Assembly (NCBI RefSeq): GCF_027594785.1
Contig: NZ_CP075584.1
Span: 1,178,001 to 1,242,000 of the forward strand
Length of the DNA: 64,000 nucleotides
Reading direction: 5' to 3'
Source: Cryobacterium breve
Lineage (GTDB): Bacteria > Actinomycetota > Actinomycetes > Actinomycetales > Microbacteriaceae
Made by a program: the position numbers and the translations under genes. This document shows positions 17,100-25,925 of the stretch, piece by piece. The notes under the pieces are model-generated. The model had not been told where the DNA came from, ran no database searches, and saw nothing but the letters and a program-made list of their open reading frames with translations. Each line of letters begins with the position of its first letter. Position 1 is the first letter of the stretch.

Positions 17100-18055
17100 C
17101 GCTTGTCCTGGGCCGGCAGGCCGGCAACCTCGAGGGCACGGTAGCTCGCGATGACCTCGGGAAGGGACTGCTCCCAGGGGGTCGCCGACACACCGAGCAG
17201 TCGTTCGGTCTCGGCGGCGTCGACGACGAAGGGGGCGGTGAACTGGTAGGCGGAGTCGTTGGCGGCACGGATGAACGGGACGAACATCCCGAGCACGCGC
17301 AGCAGGGCGGGGCTGAGCCTGGCCAGGCTCCCCCGCTTGCCCGTGAGCGCGTCGACCCGGGCTGCGAGCTCGGTGCGGGAGAGCGGTTCGGCCGCCGGCA
17401 CGTGCCAGACGCGACCCCATGGTCCGCGGTGGTCCGCCGCCGCGAGGAGGGTCGCGACGATGTCGGCCAGGTAGCACCAGCTGTGCGGCGCGTCGGGGCT
17501 CCCGAAGACGCGCGCGGTCTTTCCGGCGACAAGCGGACCGAAGAAGGCGCTCCCGAGCTGGGAGGTCTTGCCGGCTCCGGGGCCGAAGTAGTCGCTCGCG
17601 CGCACCTCCACGACCTGGATTTCGCCGCGCTTGGCGGCGGCGAGGGCGAGTTCCCAGCCCTCGGTGCGCACCCGGCCCTTCGGCTCTGTCGGATGCTGCG
17701 GAGTCGCCTCGGTCATCGGCATCGGGCTGCCCTCTCCGTACCCGTAGAGGTTGCCCATCAGCACGAGCCGGGCCCCGGACCGGCGGGCGGTCTCGATCGC
17801 GGCCCGGAACATTGGCGGCCAGAGTTCTGGCCAGCGGTGGTACTGGCTGGGGCCGGTGACGAGGAAGATCGTGGCGGCGCCCTCGGCAGCCGCAGCGAGG
17901 GCGTCCACGTCCGAGGCGTCGACGACGAGGGCACGGGCGCCGGGGACGACCGTGCCGCTGCGGGTGCCCAGGGTGACGCTGTCACCACGTTCGACAAGCG
18001 CTGCGGCGAGCGCCCTGCCGATGTACCCGGCGCCGACAACGAGTTGGTCAGTCAT
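17096..18055 (-). CDS. NAD-dependent epimerase/dehydratase family protein
   Basis: 319-aa Rossmann protein of the extended/atypical SDR type. The nucleotide-binding motif is VVGAGYIGRALAAALVERG near residue 5; VTGPSQYHRW, VLMGNLYGYG and VVEVRASDYFGPGAG follow. The usual YxxxK is not clear: the tyrosine falls in NLYGYG and the expected lysine region reads PTEPKGRVRTEGWELAL, so the catalytic role is uncertain; some NAD(P)-binding quinone reductase-like proteins look similar. Start ATG 18055 has a strong AAGGAGG 5 bases upstream. Operon with the MerR gene, which probably regulates it. Confidence 0.8.
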   Translation of the reverse strand: MTDQLVVGAGYIGRALAAALVERGDSVTLGTRSGTVVPGARALVVDASDVDALAAAAEGAATIFLVTGPSQYHRWPELWPPMFRAAIETARRSGARLVLMGNLYGYGEGSPMPMTEATPQHPTEPKGRVRTEGWELALAAAKRGEIQVVEVRASDYFGPGAGKTSQLGSAFFGPLVAGKTARVFGSPDAPHSWCYLADIVATLLAAADHRGPWGRVWHVPAAEPLSRTELAARVDALTGKRGSLARLSPALLRVLGMFVPFIRAANDSAYQFTAPFVVDAAETERLLGVSATPWEQSLPEVIASYRALEVAGLPAQDKR

Positions 18056-18094
18056 GAGTCCTCCTTGAGTGGGGCTCGCCCCTTCAGATACCTG

Positions 18095-18125
18095 AACTAT
18101 CTGATGCTCAGAGTAGCTGATACAA
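18095..18125 (-). promoter_or_regulatory. MerR-type promoter with 19-base spacer
   Basis: On the minus strand, TTGTAT (plus 18120-18125) and ATAGTT (plus 18095-18100) are 19 bases apart. The spacer is centred on CTCAGAG and has partial dyad symmetry (about 12 of 19 positions). An over-long spacer with a dyad is the mark of MerR-activated promoters. It lies 40 bases before the epimerase start, whose mRNA would carry AAGGAGG. The TATCCGATAG block upstream is another short palindrome. Confidence 0.5.
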
Positions 18126-18170
18126 ACGCTATCCGATAGTGGCACTATCCAGATGTGCCCGGCCAACGTC

Positions 18171-18228
18171 GCTGAGGTGTCGCACATCGACCTTCCTGAG
18201 CCGACGGAACCTCGATTCGCGACACCTC
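18171..18228. repeat. Palindromic repeat copy 2 (GAGGTGTCGCA family)
   Basis: Left arm GCTGAGGTGTCGCACATCGA continues to 18196; right arm 18206-18228 pairs with a few mismatches (GGAACCTCGATTCGCGACAC). It lies just after the 3' end of the M18 aminopeptidase gene. A short extra GGAACCTCAG at 18231-18240 repeats part of the right arm. Confidence 0.8.
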
Positions 18229-18246
18229 GCGGAACCTCAGCGGCGG

Positions 18247-19602
18247 CTACGCCTCGGGGGCGAAGAAGGCGCCGATCGCCGCACTGAGCGCGACCGGGTC
18301 GGCCACGTGGCAGAGTTCGCGGGCCGAGTGCATCGACAGGAGCCCGATGCCGACGTCGACCGTGTGGATGCCGAGCCGGGTCGCGGTGAGCGGGCCGATC
18401 GTCGAGCCGCACGGGACCGTGTTGTTCGAGACGAACTCCTGGTAGGCCACGCCGGCCTGCGCGCAGGTGCGGGCCCAGAGGGCGGCACCGGCGGCATCCG
18501 TGGCGTAGCGCTGCGTCGCGTTGATCTTGAGCAGCGGGCCGGCCCCCGGCACCGGCAGGTTCGCCGGGTCGTGCTTCTCGGGGTAGTTCGGGTGCACGAG
18601 GTGCCCGGCGTCGGCCGAGAGGCACCACGAGCCGGCGTATGCGCGCAGCTTGTCGGAGGCGGATGCCCCGAGTCCGGACCCGATCCGGGTCAGGACATCG
18701 TCGAGAAGCGGTCCGCTCGCCCCCGACCGGGTCTGGGAACCGAGTTCCTCGTGGTCGAAGGCGGCAAGGACACTCGTGCCCTGGACCACTCCGGCGGCGG
18801 CATCGACACCGGCTGTGCCGTCGTCCGCCACGGCGAGGAGCGCGACCAGGCCCGCGTGCACCGACGACAGGTTGTCGAGGCGTCCGGCGGCGAAAAGCGC
18901 GTTGTCGAGGCCGAAACGTGCGGGGGCCGCGGTGTCGGCGGTCAGGAGGTCGTAACCGGCCACATCCGCCGCTTCGAGCCCGGCCAGGCCGGCGAGGTGG
19001 GCGAGCAGGTCGGCAGCGGCGAGGTCGCCGACCCCGTAGACCGGGTTCAGGTGGCGCTGCCGGTCGAGGGTGAGGCCGTTGTTGGCGTCACGGTCGAGGT
19101 GGATGGCGAGCTGCGGGATGCGCAGGAACGGGCCGGTGCGCACGAGGTGCTCCGTGCCGTCGCGGGTGACGAGGCGTCCGGCGAGTTCGAGCTCGCGGTC
19201 GAGCCAGGAGTTGAGCAGCGGGCCACCGTAGACCTCGACGCCGGCCTGCAGCCAGCCTCTGCTGCCGATGGTCGGCTTCGGCTTGAGCTTGAAGCCGGGC
19301 GAGTCTGTGTGCGCTCCGAGGATGCGGAACGGCGACGCCGGGCCGACACCGGCCGGCTGCACCCAGGCCACGACCGCGCCGTCGCGCACGATGAAGTGCC
19401 GCCTGGCCACGCCCGCGCCGCTGTCCGTGCCGCTGCCGACCGCGCTGCCCGGCCACTCATCGCGTTCGTCGAGCCGGGTGAATCCACCGGCCTCGAGCCG
19501 GCGCGCGAGTTCCGCGGCGGCGTGGTACGAGGACGGCGACGCTGCGATGAAGCCGGCGAGGTCGTCGATGTACTCTGGGTGCGAATCCGGTGCGAAGGTC
19601 AT
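18247..19602 (-). CDS. M18 family aminopeptidase
   Basis: 451-aa zinc aminopeptidase acting on peptide N-termini, often acidic residues, in the cytosol as a large tetrahedral assembly. Metal-site motifs: LGAHTDSPGFKLK (His, Asp), FAAGRLDNLSS (bridging Asp), AFDHEELGSQT (catalytic Glu and ligand), SADAGHLVHP (Asp), LLSMHSARELCH (last His). It also has the CGSTIGPLTATRLGIHTVDVGIGLL block typical of the family. Start ATG 19602 (MTFAPDSHPEYIDDLAGFIA). Divergent from the GH65 gene. The gene is intact and of normal length. Confidence 0.93.
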   Translation of the reverse strand: MTFAPDSHPEYIDDLAGFIAASPSSYHAAAELARRLEAGGFTRLDERDEWPGSAVGSGTDSGAGVARRHFIVRDGAVVAWVQPAGVGPASPFRILGAHTDSPGFKLKPKPTIGSRGWLQAGVEVYGGPLLNSWLDRELELAGRLVTRDGTEHLVRTGPFLRIPQLAIHLDRDANNGLTLDRQRHLNPVYGVGDLAAADLLAHLAGLAGLEAADVAGYDLLTADTAAPARFGLDNALFAAGRLDNLSSVHAGLVALLAVADDGTAGVDAAAGVVQGTSVLAAFDHEELGSQTRSGASGPLLDDVLTRIGSGLGASASDKLRAYAGSWCLSADAGHLVHPNYPEKHDPANLPVPGAGPLLKINATQRYATDAAGAALWARTCAQAGVAYQEFVSNNTVPCGSTIGPLTATRLGIHTVDVGIGLLSMHSARELCHVADPVALSAAIGAFFAPEA

Positions 19603-19679
19603 CCCCCTATCCAAGCACCGGCCGGCGACGGGCATGCACGAGGGCTTTCGCCGGACGGATGACCGCAGAAGGGTGTGCC

Positions 19680-22220
19680 ATGGTCCCGACCGTCCGGCCG
19701 AGCAACACCGCCGGTGCGAGCACCGTTCCGAGGCGCCCGCCGAGCACCGTCGCGGATGCCGTCGCGGGCGACGACGCGGCTGCCGACGCCTGGGTGCTGC
19801 GCTTCGAGGGCTTCGACCCGGCCACCGAAGGCGTCCGCGAAGCGCTCTGCGCCCTCGGCAACGGATACTGGGGCACCCGGGGCGCTTCCCCAGAGGCGTC
19901 GGCGGATGCCGTGCACTACCCGGGCACCTACCTCGCCGGCGTCTACAACCCGGTGCACACCGAGCTCGGCAGCCATTCCCGCGACGATGAACACATGGTC
20001 AATGCCCCCAATTGGCTCGCCCTGTCGTTCCGCATCGGCACCGCGGACTGGTTCCGGCCAGAGGACCCCGGAGTCCTGGACTACCGGCAGGAACTCGACC
20101 TCCGGCGCGGCCTGCTGACCAGGGTCATCCGCTTTCGGGACGCCGACCGGCACACGACAACGGTCACCTCGCGGCGTTTCGTGTCCCAATCCGACCCGCA
20201 CGTCGCCGTGCTCGAGACGACCTTTGAGGCTCAGGGCTGGTCGGGCCCGGTGACGGTGCGCTCGGCCGTCGACGGCCGCGTCGCGAACCGCAATGTGGCG
20301 GCCGATGCCGCGCTCACGAACAGGCACCTGATGCCACGCACCCGCACCGAGGTCGACGACCGCACCGTGCTCCTCGAAATGGAAACCACCGTCTCGGGAG
20401 TGCACATCGCGATGGCCGCGCGCACCCGGGTCTTCGAGGCCGACCCTGCGGGCGCGGATCGGCCAGGCCCACCCCGCGAGATCACGGTGGCCCGGCGATT
20501 CCTGAGCGAACCCGGCTTCGTCGCGCACGAGTTCGAGCTGCTCCTCGAGCCTGGGCGACCGGTCCGGGTGGAGAAGACCGTCATCGTCGGCACATCGAGG
20601 GACCGCGCCGTCGTGTCGGCGCCGTTCGCCGTGACCGCGTGGATGCGCCGGGTCGCCGACCCGGCGGACCTTCTCGTCGCGCACGAGCGTGAATGGCGCG
20701 GGCTCTGGGACGAGTTCGCGGTGAACCTCGACGACAACGAGCACCAGTCCCTCGCGCTCAACCTCAACACCTTCCATGTCTTGCAGACCCTCGCCGGCGT
20801 CGACGCCGACCTCGACGCCGGCGTCCCCGCCCGTGGGCTCACCGGGGAGGGCTACCGGGGGCACGTGTTCTGGGACGAAGTCTTCGTCTACCCGGTGCTC
20901 ACCCTGCGCCGCCCCGACCTGAGCCGGGCGCTCATCGGCTACCGGTACCGGCGCCTCGCCCAGGCCAGGGCGGCCGCGACGGCCGCCGGCCTCGAGGGCG
21001 CGATGTTCCCCTGGCAGAGCGGCATCGACGGGCGGGAAGTGACCCCGGCCGAACTGTTCAACCCGCGCACCAATGAGTGGATGCCCGATCATTCCCACAA
21101 CCAGCGCCACGTCGGGCTGGCCGTCGCGTACAGCGTGTGGACGTACTACCAGGCCACGGGGGACGTCGACTTCCTCATCCACCAGGGTGCCGAACTGCTG
21201 CTGGAGGTCACGCGGTTCTTCGCGGCCCTGGCCACGTACGACGAGAGCGCCGATCGCTTCGACATCAGTGGCGTCATGGGACCGGACGAATTCCACGATG
21301 GAGCCCCCGGAGCGCCGGGAACGGGGCTGCGCAACAACACCTATACCAACGTGATGACCGCCTGGCTGATGGCGCGGGCCGTCGACACGGTCGCCGTGCT
21401 GAACGGGCGCAGCTGCCGGCCGCTCTGGAACCGGCTCGGCCTGCGCCCGGGCGAGGTCGACCGCTGGCGGCACATCGGCAGCCGGCTCCGGCTGTCGTTC
21501 CTGCCCGGAGGGGTGCCCAGCCAGTTCGACGGATACGAGGCACTCCCCGAGTTCGACTGGGCGGGGTATCGCGCCCGCTACGGCGACCTCGGCCGACTCG
21601 ACCTGATCCTCAACGCGGAGGGCGACAGCACGAACAACTACCGGGTGTCCAAGCAGGCCGACGTGCTGATGCTGCTCTACCTGTTCTCGGCCGAGGAACT
21701 GCGGAGGCTGCTGCACGGGCTGGGGTACCCGCTGCCGCCGGAGGCCGTCGTCGCCACGGTGGACTTCTACGGGTCCCGGTCCACGCACGGGTCGACCCTG
21801 AGCAACGTCGTGCATTCCTGGGTGGAGGCCCGTCGCGACCGGGAGCGCTCCTGGCAGTTCCTGACCAGGGCCCTGGACAGCGACCTCGCCGACATTCAGG
21901 GCGGCACCACCCACGAGGGCATCCACCTCGGCGCGATGGCGGGGTCCGTGGACATGATGGTGCGGTGTTACAGCGGCCTCGAGATCCGCGACGACATCCT
22001 CTGGCTGCACCCCGTGCTCCCCGCGGAGCTCGGTGCGTTCTCCTTCAGCATCAACTACCGGGACCACCCGATCCGGCTCGAGCTCACGCCGACGAACCTG
22101 CGCGTGACACTCAGCACCGGCGGTGCCCCGCCGATCCGGGTACGGGTGGATGGCCAGGACGCCTGGCTCTCCCCGGGCCAGGTCCGCGATTTCCCACTGG
22201 TCCCGGAGCAGAGGCCCTAG
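19680..22220 (+). CDS. Glycoside hydrolase family 65 phosphorylase (trehalose/maltose/kojibiose type)
   Basis: About 846 aa. The family phosphorolyses alpha-glucosides, releasing beta-glucose 1-phosphate. N-terminal super-beta-sandwich begins LRFEGFDPATEGVREALCAL, followed by the LGNGYWGTRGASPE signature. The (alpha/alpha)6 barrel holds FWDEVFVYPVL, PWQSGIDGREVTP, and catalytic acid Glu in SGVMGPDEFHDG; the phosphate region is STHGSTLSNVVHSW. The C-terminal sandwich has SFSINYRDHPIRLELT. ATG 19680 is chosen because AGAAGGG sits six bases before it; ATG 19659 in frame is possible. The usual neighbour, beta-phosphoglucomutase, is absent, though a HAD enzyme lies at 56.2 kb. Substrate cannot be fixed from sequence. 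Confidence 0.88.
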   Translation: MVPTVRPSNTAGASTVPRRPPSTVADAVAGDDAAADAWVLRFEGFDPATEGVREALCALGNGYWGTRGASPEASADAVHYPGTYLAGVYNPVHTELGSHSRDDEHMVNAPNWLALSFRIGTADWFRPEDPGVLDYRQELDLRRGLLTRVIRFRDADRHTTTVTSRRFVSQSDPHVAVLETTFEAQGWSGPVTVRSAVDGRVANRNVAADAALTNRHLMPRTRTEVDDRTVLLEMETTVSGVHIAMAARTRVFEADPAGADRPGPPREITVARRFLSEPGFVAHEFELLLEPGRPVRVEKTVIVGTSRDRAVVSAPFAVTAWMRRVADPADLLVAHEREWRGLWDEFAVNLDDNEHQSLALNLNTFHVLQTLAGVDADLDAGVPARGLTGEGYRGHVFWDEVFVYPVLTLRRPDLSRALIGYRYRRLAQARAAATAAGLEGAMFPWQSGIDGREVTPAELFNPRTNEWMPDHSHNQRHVGLAVAYSVWTYYQATGDVDFLIHQGAELLLEVTRFFAALATYDESADRFDISGVMGPDEFHDGAPGAPGTGLRNNTYTNVMTAWLMARAVDTVAVLNGRSCRPLWNRLGLRPGEVDRWRHIGSRLRLSFLPGGVPSQFDGYEALPEFDWAGYRARYGDLGRLDLILNAEGDSTNNYRVSKQADVLMLLYLFSAEELRRLLHGLGYPLPPEAVVATVDFYGSRSTHGSTLSNVVHSWVEARRDRERSWQFLTRALDSDLADIQGGTTHEGIHLGAMAGSVDMMVRCYSGLEIRDDILWLHPVLPAELGAFSFSINYRDHPIRLELTPTNLRVTLSTGGAPPIRVRVDGQDAWLSPGQVRDFPLVPEQRP

Positions 22221-22250
22221 ACTGACCGCAATCGACTAGGTGGGGGCACA

Positions 22251-22884
22251 ATGACCGACGGATCAGGCAATTACTTTCCGCTGCCTGCGGCGGCTCCCGC
22301 GGCGGGCTGGTATCCGGACCCCGCAGGCTCCCCTCGCCAGCGCTGGTGGAACGGCGCGGCCTGGACCATGGACCTGCACTATCCCGAGCCTCCCGTCTAC
22401 GGGCGCCTCGCTCCGACCAGGGTCCTCGCACCCGACACGCCCGCCTACACCGCGGCCATCTGGATCATCACGCTGCTGCCGCTCCTGTCGCTCATCAACG
22501 TGGCGTCGACCGACCTCACCGCGGACTTCAACCGGGGGCTGTCGGAGGGCTCCACCGGCACGACGACGTCGGCGACGGATGTCCTCAGCCAGGCTCCTCA
22601 GCATCGCCTTCTACGCGGCATCGGTCACCCTCGCCTACTTCGACCGGCGCCGGCTGCTCGCCGACGGGTTCACCCGCCCGTTCCACTGGGCCTGGACCTT
22701 CCTCTCCTCCGGTGTCTACGTGATCGGCCGCTCGATCGTCGTTCGCAACCAGGCGGGCCGCGGCCTGACCCCGATCTGGGTCTGGACCGGCATCGTCGTC
22801 CTCACGACGCTGGTCACCTTCGCCAAGTTCGCGGCCCTCGTGCCGCTCTTCCTCACGACGATCGGCTCGGGCATCGCGGCCTGA
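22251..22884 (+). CDS. DUF2510 domain membrane protein (one frame break)
   Basis: 210 aa after correction. The N-terminus has the DUF2510 motif, AGWYPDPAGSPRQRWWNGAAW, close to the cytosolic face. Four hydrophobic segments follow: IWIITLLPLLSLIN, LLSIAFYAASVTLAYF, WAWTFLSSGVYVIG, IVVLTTLVTFAKFAAL. The frame breaks at 22590-22596 (CAGGCTC for CAGCTC); removing one base joins TDVLSQ to LLSIAFY. Function is unknown; DUF2510 is widespread in Actinobacteria as a short hydrophilic module before membrane helices. Confidence 0.78.
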
Positions 22885-22920
22885 GCGGCAGCCGGCGAGC
22901 GCGGAATGGCTCGAGCGCGC

Positions 22921-23644
22921 CTAGACCTCGCTCTGCAGTGCGGCGCGGGCGAACGCGGCCCCGCCGGGGGTGATCGTCCAGTTCAGGTGATCCCGGATGG
23001 TGGTGTTGAACACGCCGAGGTGGTTCAACAGGCGCCACTTGACGAGGACGATCTGAGACGCCGCACCCGGCGACAAACGCTCGCCGTTCTTCTGCCCCCA
23101 GCCGACGGTCTCGAGGCCGAGCGCGAGAGCCTGCTGGAACAGGGCGGCCTCGGTGAACCCCCGCCGGGCGATGAGCACCAGGAGAAGGCTGGTGGCGTCC
23201 GCCTCGACGGGCGAGCGACTCGTGCGGATGGTCCGCGCGAGGTGCCACCACAGCTCGCGCGGGTTTTCGGCGAGGGCGCGACCCCTGCTCGTGAGCATGA
23301 GCCGTCCCTTGCTCACCCGCAGCAACCCGACCCGGCGGAGGTGGTCGCGCAGGCTCCTGCAGCGGAAGCATGTTGACCTCACGGTTGACCGTCACGGGCC
23401 AGCCCCAGTCGAGCTCGGTCGTCGCCGCGAGCACATCGACAGGCGGCAGATAACCGGCATCGGTGAGGCGGATGCCGTCGGCACCGACCCGGCGCAGGAT
23501 CCACTGAACGTGTCCCACCATCCGGTGCATCGCCCGCTCGGGAAGCAGGATCGTGTCGTTGACACGCGCCTCGGCGAGCACGAGCCGGAAGCCGGCGATC
23601 GCGTCGGGGTGCATGCGGGATTCGAGTTCCTGGGTGACCTTCAC
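22921..23644 (-). CDS. Hypothetical protein, winged-helix-like (one frame break)
   Basis: 240 aa after correction; family not recognised. The middle resembles a DNA-binding winged helix: LPLQELRDHLRRVGLLRVSK then GRLMLTSRGRALAENPREL. The N-terminal half starts MKVTQELESRMHPDAIAGFR and contains GIRLTDAGYLPPVDVLAAT, another helix-strand pattern of the same type. The C-terminal part (GAASQIVLVKWRLLNHLGVF, then TITPGGAAFARAAL) may be a third. No membrane segments. The frame breaks at 23350-23356 (CAGGCTC for CAGCTC). It is divergent from recQ, with 59 bases between. Confidence 0.68.
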
Positions 23645-23703
23645 GCTGCGAGCCTACCGAGCGTCCCTGCAGAACTGTCAGCGGTACCTGCGAAGCTGGG
23701 ACG

Positions 23704-25855
23704 ATGACCGACACCCGGACCGACACCCGCGCATCCGCCCGTGAGATTCTGCGCACCCTCGTGGGTCGTGACGACGCCGACTTCCACGATGGGCAGTTCG
23801 AGGCCATCTCCACCCTCGTCGACGACCGCCGCCGCGCGCTCGTCGTGCAGCGCACCGGCTGGGGGAAGTCGGCCGTGTACTTCGTCGCGACCCTGCTGTT
23901 GCGCCGCCAGGGCGCGGGTCCCACCATCCTCGTCTCGCCGTTGCTCGCCCTGATGCGCGACCAGGTCGCCGCGGCGGCGCGCGCGGGCGTGCGTGCGGTG
24001 TCGATCAACTCCTCGAACGCGCACGAGTGGGCCGGTGTGCTCGAGCAGTTGCGGAGGGATGAGGTCGACGTGCTCCTGGTCTCCCCCGAACGGCTGAACA
24101 ACCCGTCGTTCCGCGACGAGCAGTTGCCCGCGCTCATCAGTCGCGTCGGCCTGCTCGTCGTCGACGAAGCGCACTGCATTTCCGACTGGGGCCACGACTT
24201 CCGCCCGGACTACCGCCGGCTGCGCGACCTCATCGCGACGATGCCTGCCGGAGTACCGGTGCTCGCGACGACCGCGACGGCGAACAGCCGCGTCGTGACG
24301 GATGTCGCGGAGCAGCTCGCGCCGGCGGTGGCGGCACCAGGTCAGGCAGCGGGGCCCGGCGTCGTCACCATCCGTGGTCCGCTCGCCCGCGCCTCCCTGC
24401 GGCTCGGCGTGCTGCGACTGCCCGACTCGCGCGCCCGGCTCGCCTGGCTGCTCAGCCACATCGACGAGCTGCCCGGCAGCGGCATCATCTACACCCTCAC
24501 CGTCTCGGCGGCCGAGGACACCGCACGCCTGCTGCGCGAGGCCGGCCATGCCGTGCGCGCGTACACCGGCCAGACCGACACCGCGGAACGCGAGGAGTCG
24601 GAGGGCATGCTCAAGCGCAACGAGGTCAAGGCCCTCGTCGCCACGAGCGCCCTCGGCATGGGCTTCGACAAGCCGGACCTCGGCTTCGTGCTGCACCTGG
24701 GCGCCCCCTCCTCCCCCGTCGCGTACTACCAGCAGGTCGGCCGCGCCGGGCGCGCGACCGAGAACGCCGACGTGCTCCTCCTCCCCGGCATCGAGGACGA
24801 GGCGATCTGGCAGTATTTCGCGACCTCGTCGATGCCGAGCGAGCACAAGGCCGAGGCCGTGCTCGGCGCCCTCGGCGACGCGGGCGGTCGCCCGCTCTCG
24901 ACGCCGGCGCTCGAGGCGCGCGTCGACCTCAAGCGGTCCCCCCTCGAGCCTGCTGCTCAAGGTCCTCGACGTCGACGGCGCCGTGCGCAGGGTCACCGGC
25001 GGCTGGGTGTCGACCGGGCAGCCCTGGGTCTACGACCAGGTGCGCTACGAGCGCATCGCGGCAGCCCGGCTCGCCGAACAGCAGTCGATGATCGACTACG
25101 AACGGACGACCGGCTGCCGGATGGAGTTCCTGCAGCGCGCCCTCGACGACGACACGGCGGTGCCCTGCGGCCGTTGCGACAACTGCACGGCGGCCTGGTA
25201 CCCGTCCGACGTCGCGGTGGCGGCGGCCTCGGCAGCCGCGGCCTCACTGGACAGGGTCGGCGTCGAGCTCGAACCCCGCGCGCAGTGGCCGACCGGGGTC
25301 GCGAGCCTCGGGGTCGACGTCCGCGGCAACATCCCGGTGGGCGAGCGCCTCGCCGCGGGTCGTGCCCTCGCCCGGCTCACCGACCTCGGCTGGGGCGGAG
25401 CCCTCCGCGACACGTTCGCGGTCCAGACGGCGGATGCCCCGGCGAGCGCCGCGATGACGAGCGCCTGCGTGCGGGTGCTCGCCGACTGGAACTGGGACGA
25501 ACGACCGGCCGCGGTGCTCAGCATGCCGTCGCGGCGGCATCCGCTTCTCGTGGCCTCGGTCGCCCGCGCCCTCTCGGAAGCAGGGCGCCTGCCCTGGCTC
25601 GGCTCCCTCGACCTGGTCGGAGGCGGCCCAGACGGAAGCAGCGGCGGCAACAGCGCCTACCGCCTCGCCGCGGTCTGGAACCGCTTCGCGGTCGGGCCGG
25701 AACTCGCCGCGTCATTGGCACCCTTCGCCGGAAAGCCGGTCCTGCTGATCGACGACCTCGCCGACAGCCGGTGGACCCTCACCGTCGCCGGGCGGCTGCT
25801 GCGCCGGGCGGGCACCTCGGCTGTGCTCCCGTTCGCCCTGGCCCTGCGCTCCTGA
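23704..25855 (+). CDS. recQ: RecQ-family helicase fused to a C-terminal phosphoribosyltransferase-like domain (one frame break)
   Basis: 716 aa after correction. Helicase motifs: VVQRTGWGKSAVYF (Walker A), TILVSPLLALMRDQ, VDEAHCISDWGHDFRPDY (DEAH with RecQ aromatic loop), ATTATAN, IIYTLTVSAAED, TSALGMGFDKPDLGFVLHLG, YYQQVGRAGR. A zinc-type Cys set follows (TTGCRMEF, CGRCDNC). The C-terminal region has RRHPLLVASVARALSE and LIDDLADSRWTLTVAGRLLR, the latter matching the PRPP-binding loop of type I phosphoribosyltransferases. The frame breaks at 24946-24952 (GAGCCTG for GAGCTG), restoring SPLELLLKVLDVDG. Such RecQ-PRTase fusions occur in Actinobacteria; the PRTase substrate is unknown. Confidence 0.88.
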
Positions 25856-25925
25856 CACCGCGAGCGAAACCTCGACGGCACGTCGTTCCGATAAGCTCTC
25901 CGGGCATTCAGAACCTGGGAGACCC

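Noticed and set aside
19599-22067. Long open frame antisense to the GH65 gene
   Set aside because: High-GC DNA leaves antisense frames open; the translation has no recognisable domain, while the other strand encodes a full GH65 enzyme.
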